DNA from: CAZLBC01 sp964557575 | GTDB lineage: Bacteria; Planctomycetota; Phycisphaerae; SM23-33 | Assembly (NCBI GenBank): GCA_964557575.1 | Contig: CAZLBC010000017.1 | Span: 4,782-68,781, forward strand | Length of the DNA: 64,000 nt | Reading direction: 5' to 3' | Shown here: positions 61,172 through 64,000 of the stretch, one piece after another | Layout of the letters: the number at the start of each line of letters is the position of its first letter | Position numbering within the stretch: the first letter of the stretch is position 1 | The notes under the pieces: generated by a model | The model's database searches: none | What the model saw: the letters and a program-made list of their open reading frames with translations, nothing else | What the model was told of the DNA's origin: nothing | Made by a program: the position numbers and the translations under genes

Positions 61172-63211
61172 ATGAAATCAGCCGCAAACCGGATACTGCT
61201 CGCAAGCCTGGTTACCGCCGCATTCCCCGCCGCGCTTCGCGCCGCGGGCGACCCGTACGACCGCCACGGCCTGGACATCCCCGTCGCCGGTGAGGTCAAA
61301 CCGGTCCGCGTCGGCGACGTGGGCTGGCCGGAGAATTTCAGACCCGTGGACGACGAGGGCTGGTCGACATTCACCGCAACGCCGGACACCCGCATCCTGT
61401 ACGTCGCCGCCAAGGGCGACGACGCGACCGCCGTCGTGTACGAACCGGGCGACGACGCCGTGGGATCCGACCCCTTCAACCCCGCCGGGGACATCAAGCC
61501 GTTCGCCGATATCAACACCGCCCTCAAGAAGCAGCGGCCCGGAAAGCCGGACTGGATCCTGCTGCGGCGCGGTGATACCTGGCGGGGGCCGATCGCCGAG
61601 CAGTCCCTGCCCCCCGGCGCATCCGGGGACGAGCCGCGCCTGATCGGGGCCTGGGGCCCGCTTTCGACGCCCCGCCCGCAGATCACCGGCCGGGGCGCCG
61701 GCTTCCGGCTGGGCGGCCCCCACGCGGGGACTCAGCACGTCGCGATCGTGGGCATCGAATTCTACAACAGTTGGAAGGACCCGCAGCACCCGGACTGGAA
61801 GGTCGACCTCGAGAAGGTGCACGGTAAGAGCGGCCACGAATACATCAAGGAGCTGCGGGGCAAAAACCGGTCGGGCATTTCCTGGGGAAACGCCGACCGG
61901 CGGGGCGACCCCATGGAAAACGTCCTCGTCGAGGACTGCTGCCTGCGGTTCTGCCCGATCTCCGGGACCAACTTCGGGGCGGATATGAAGAACTTCGTGG
62001 TCCGCCGCACCGTGGTCGTCGACCACTACCCGCTCCGCGGCCACACCATGGGCTTCTGGAACTCCGGGGGAAGCCTGCGGCTGGAGGAGAACATCGTCGA
62101 CCACTGCGGGTGGTACAACCAGCGGGGGAAGGAGCCGAATATCGGCTGGGCAAACCCCCTCAGCCACAACCTCTACTACTCGAAGTGCTGGAACACGGCG
62201 CTGGTCCGGAACCTGTGGCTGCGCAGCGCGTCGATCGGCAACAAGTTCCGTGGCGACTGCCTGCGGTCCATCGGAAACCTGCTCCTCGACGACAACCTGT
62301 TCGTCGACGGCGAGCTGGGCCCCGGCATCAGCGGCAACTACCCCGGCCCCTTCCGCAACGTCAACGTCAACCTGGTCAACAACGTCCTCACGGACATCGG
62401 CCGGTCGCGGCCCACGAACCGCCACCTGGCGTGGTACTTTCCCCTCGCCGACTGGGACGGCGGAAACATCGCCAACAACCTCCTGGTCCGCCAGCACCAC
62501 CCGGACATCACGAACGCCTACGGCATCAAGATGCGGGCGTCCGAGCGGCAGCGCGACAAGAAGACCGGGAAGCCGGTCACCGCGGGCCGGGGCAGCCTTC
62601 GGGGCAGGACCCGGAACGTGAACATCTTCGGCAACGTGGTGTACGGCATCAGGATGAACGAGCGGAACGCCGCACTGGTCCTGCTCGGCAACGGCGCGGG
62701 GGGATTCGAAAACATCCGGGTCTACGACAACCGGTTCCAGTGCCAGGTGTACCCCTGCACACTGGCCGTGGTGGCGGACCCGGCGGGCCTGTCGTTCGAA
62801 AACAACACCTGGTACTCCGCCGCGGAGAGAAAGCCGTTTCGGCTCGGGACCGGAAAAACGGCCCGCGAACTGTCGTTCGCGGAGTGGACGTCCGCCGTCG
62901 GCGAAAAGGGCGGGAGATACGAGAAGGTCGACTTTCCCGACCCGCGGCGCAGTATCGAGAACTACCTGCGGACACTCGGTTACGAGGGGACCGACGAGGA
63001 ACTCTACGCGCGATTCTTCGCGGAGGCCCGCACGATGCGCCGCGGGGCCTGGCGGCGGGAATTCACCGCCCGCGCGATCAACGACTATTTCCGCGCGGGA
63101 TTCGGCGTGCAGCGCGTGCCGCCGGATACACTGCCCCCCGTCCGGTGCGGGCCGTTTCGGCGGGAGTTCAGCTACCGCAAATTCCTCGACCGCGAAGAAA
63201 AGAAAAAGTAA
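61172..63211 (+). CDS. Secreted right-handed beta-helix protein (pectate-lyase-like fold)
   Basis: The 679-residue protein has a signal peptide (about 1-25) and a parallel beta-helix of about 400 residues, recognised by repeats such as NVLVEDCCLRFCPISGTNFG, NFVVRRTVVVDHYPLRGHT, LVNNVLTDIGRSRP and NVNIFGNVVYGIRMNER. The first coil region reads ADINTALKKQRPGKPDWILL, the usual entry to polysaccharide lyase or epimerase-like helices. No catalytic Asp/Arg set can be assigned, so lyase, hydrolase or binding function are all possible. It lies at the end of the sulfatase cluster, where a polymer-cleaving enzyme would make sense. AGGAG precedes the ATG. Confidence 0.82.
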   Translation: MKSAANRILLASLVTAAFPAALRAAGDPYDRHGLDIPVAGEVKPVRVGDVGWPENFRPVDDEGWSTFTATPDTRILYVAAKGDDATAVVYEPGDDAVGSDPFNPAGDIKPFADINTALKKQRPGKPDWILLRRGDTWRGPIAEQSLPPGASGDEPRLIGAWGPLSTPRPQITGRGAGFRLGGPHAGTQHVAIVGIEFYNSWKDPQHPDWKVDLEKVHGKSGHEYIKELRGKNRSGISWGNADRRGDPMENVLVEDCCLRFCPISGTNFGADMKNFVVRRTVVVDHYPLRGHTMGFWNSGGSLRLEENIVDHCGWYNQRGKEPNIGWANPLSHNLYYSKCWNTALVRNLWLRSASIGNKFRGDCLRSIGNLLLDDNLFVDGELGPGISGNYPGPFRNVNVNLVNNVLTDIGRSRPTNRHLAWYFPLADWDGGNIANNLLVRQHHPDITNAYGIKMRASERQRDKKTGKPVTAGRGSLRGRTRNVNIFGNVVYGIRMNERNAALVLLGNGAGGFENIRVYDNRFQCQVYPCTLAVVADPAGLSFENNTWYSAAERKPFRLGTGKTARELSFAEWTSAVGEKGGRYEKVDFPDPRRSIENYLRTLGYEGTDEELYARFFAEARTMRRGAWRREFTARAINDYFRAGFGVQRVPPDTLPPVRCGPFRREFSYRKFLDREEKKK

Positions 63212-63352
63212 CGCGCCGCAGAAACCGGGTACGTTGCGAAACACATGCCCTGTTTCAGCCCCGCGGTGCTTGTCAACACGCCCGGCACGCCCGCGGGCGG
63301 CGCGAGTATCACGCTTCGCTGCCGTATCATCATCCACACCGGCCCTGATTCT

Positions 63353-63760
63353 TTACCATATCACTTCGACGTCATACTGCTGAATAATATCATCCGGCGT
63401 CAGCAGCGGAACACCCTCCGCCCGGGCTGTCGCGATAAGCAAGCGGCCAAAGGGATCTCTCGTCCAGGCATAATCGAGCGACTCGCTGATGATCTCGTGC
63501 GCCGGTTTGCCGCAGAGCTGCAGACCGATCCTGCCGTTGAGGTAATCGACGATAGTATCGGGCTGGAGGAGCAGGCGCTCTATTTCACACAGGTACTGCA
63601 ATTCGAGACGAACGGACTCGGAGACGAGCAACCTCTCGACGCCGTCTATCGCGGCGGCCGCCGTCGGTGTCAGCTTTTCGCGTTCCCCGTCGTTGAGCCA
63701 GACGACGACATGGGTATCTGGGCCTGCTGAACAAGTCGACCGTCGGCTAGAAAGAGACAT
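63353..63760 (-). CDS. PIN-domain (VapC-type) toxin
   Basis: The 135-residue protein is a PIN-domain RNase: DTHVVVWLND with the first acidic residue (D15), VSESVRLELQYL with Glu, LDYAWTRDPFGRLLIATA with the third Asp, and LLTPDDIIQQYD. VapC proteins cleave tRNA or rRNA and are held by an antitoxin encoded just upstream. Here the usual first strand (hydrophobic residues before DTH) is replaced by a Ser/Cys-rich start, and the upstream ORF (63670-63906) is not a recognisable antitoxin and overlaps in another frame. The 5' end may therefore be rearranged. Confidence 0.7.
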   Translation of the reverse strand: MSLSSRRSTCSAGPDTHVVVWLNDGEREKLTPTAAAAIDGVERLLVSESVRLELQYLCEIERLLLQPDTIVDYLNGRIGLQLCGKPAHEIISESLDYAWTRDPFGRLLIATARAEGVPLLTPDDIIQQYDVEVIW

Positions 63761-63943
63761 GTTTTTCGCACGTCAAGGAAGTCGAAGCAGGCGATTTTAT
63801 ATGAATCGCCGATGGAGACTGACGATGAGGTGCGGAAAAATGTCCTTTCGCAGGCAGGCCCTGAATTGTTCAGCAGCCCGTATATATGTTTCGGCCGCCA
63901 CTGCATACGTACCCTGCCCTATTTTGCATCCCGAGGCAGAGTG

Positions 63944-64000
63944 TCAAAAACTCATCTGGACGCGGGCGCCGACGACCGCGGCGTCGGTGTCCCCGGTGTA
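63944..64000 (-). CDS. C-terminus of an outer-membrane beta-barrel protein, cut by the right edge
   Basis: Only 18 residues and the stop are visible: YTGDTDAAVVGARVQMSF. The alternating pattern and the terminal Phe are typical of the last strand of an outer-membrane barrel recognised by the BAM machinery. Which porin or receptor this is cannot be told. Confidence 0.4.
   Translation of the reverse strand, partial: YTGDTDAAVVGARVQMSF

Noticed and set aside
1..64000. CRISPR arrays, tRNA and rRNA genes
   Set aside because: No regularly spaced repeats, no T-loop GTTCGANTC pattern in a cloverleaf context and no conserved rRNA stretch was noticed on reading both strands.

Overview
The window is GC-rich (near 70 % G+C in many coding stretches) and looks like a chromosome segment from an uncultured PVC-superphylum bacterium, most likely Planctomycetota or Kiritimatiellota. 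That is an inference from content: four Tat-signal sulfatases or sulfatase-like proteins, Gfo/Idh/MocA proteins with Tat signals, ThuA and HEAT-repeat proteins, very long PQQ-type beta-propellers with a methyltransferase-like head, and DUF4159 and DUF4139 proteins. No rRNA, tRNA, CRISPR array or phage cluster was seen.

Layout. 1-8.6 kb: a two-component pair (kinase cut by the left edge), a DUF4139 lipoprotein, a discoidin/toroid/DUF4159 giant, a CAP-domain protein and a small membrane protein. 8.8-10.9 kb: a methionine island, with a PLP sulfur-amino-acid enzyme behind a structured leader plus intrinsic terminator, convergent with a stand-alone MetH reactivation-domain protein. 11-15.6 kb: a PL14-like lyase, a BamB-like propeller, MarC, an orphan HicB and a GH5-like hydrolase. 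15.7-19.0 kb: a decayed defence patch (AlbA_2 regulator, gutted hsdM, gutted glycosyltransferase, small unknowns). 19-35.4 kb: a secreted carbohydrate block (GH101/129-like protein, Tat-tagged aldo/keto-reductase-like protein, two 1090-residue propellers, an intact GH106 and a gutted GH106, a WD40 protein). 35.8-39.3 kb: a PPC-domain protein and a GH97. 39.4-42 kb: a low-GC patch with an AbiE toxin-antitoxin pair and a HigA fragment. 42-48.5 kb: ThuA, then a TetR regulator with two matching operators, Gfo/Idh/MocA and a HEAT-ThuA fusion. 48.6-63.2 kb: four sulfatases, an RsbU-type phosphatase, a hybrid kinase, another Gfo/Idh/MocA protein and a beta-helix protein, all on the + strand. The right edge holds a PIN toxin and the tail of an apparent outer-membrane protein.

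Taken together, the secreted sulfatases, hydrolases (GH5, GH97, GH106, GH101/129-like), PL14-like lyase, beta-helix protein and oxidoreductases suit stepwise breakdown of sulfated, deoxysugar-rich polysaccharide, with no SusC/SusD pair in view. The two-component and hybrid-kinase/phosphatase genes and the TetR operator pair are the visible control layer.

The most notable features are the TetR operator pair placed exactly inside two promoter spacers, the leader RNA with terminator ahead of the methionine gene, four genes that keep their 5' end but have lost their middle or 3' part, a 162-bp MITE-like element with 21-bp terminal inverted repeats, and twin 1090-residue propellers of very different base composition.
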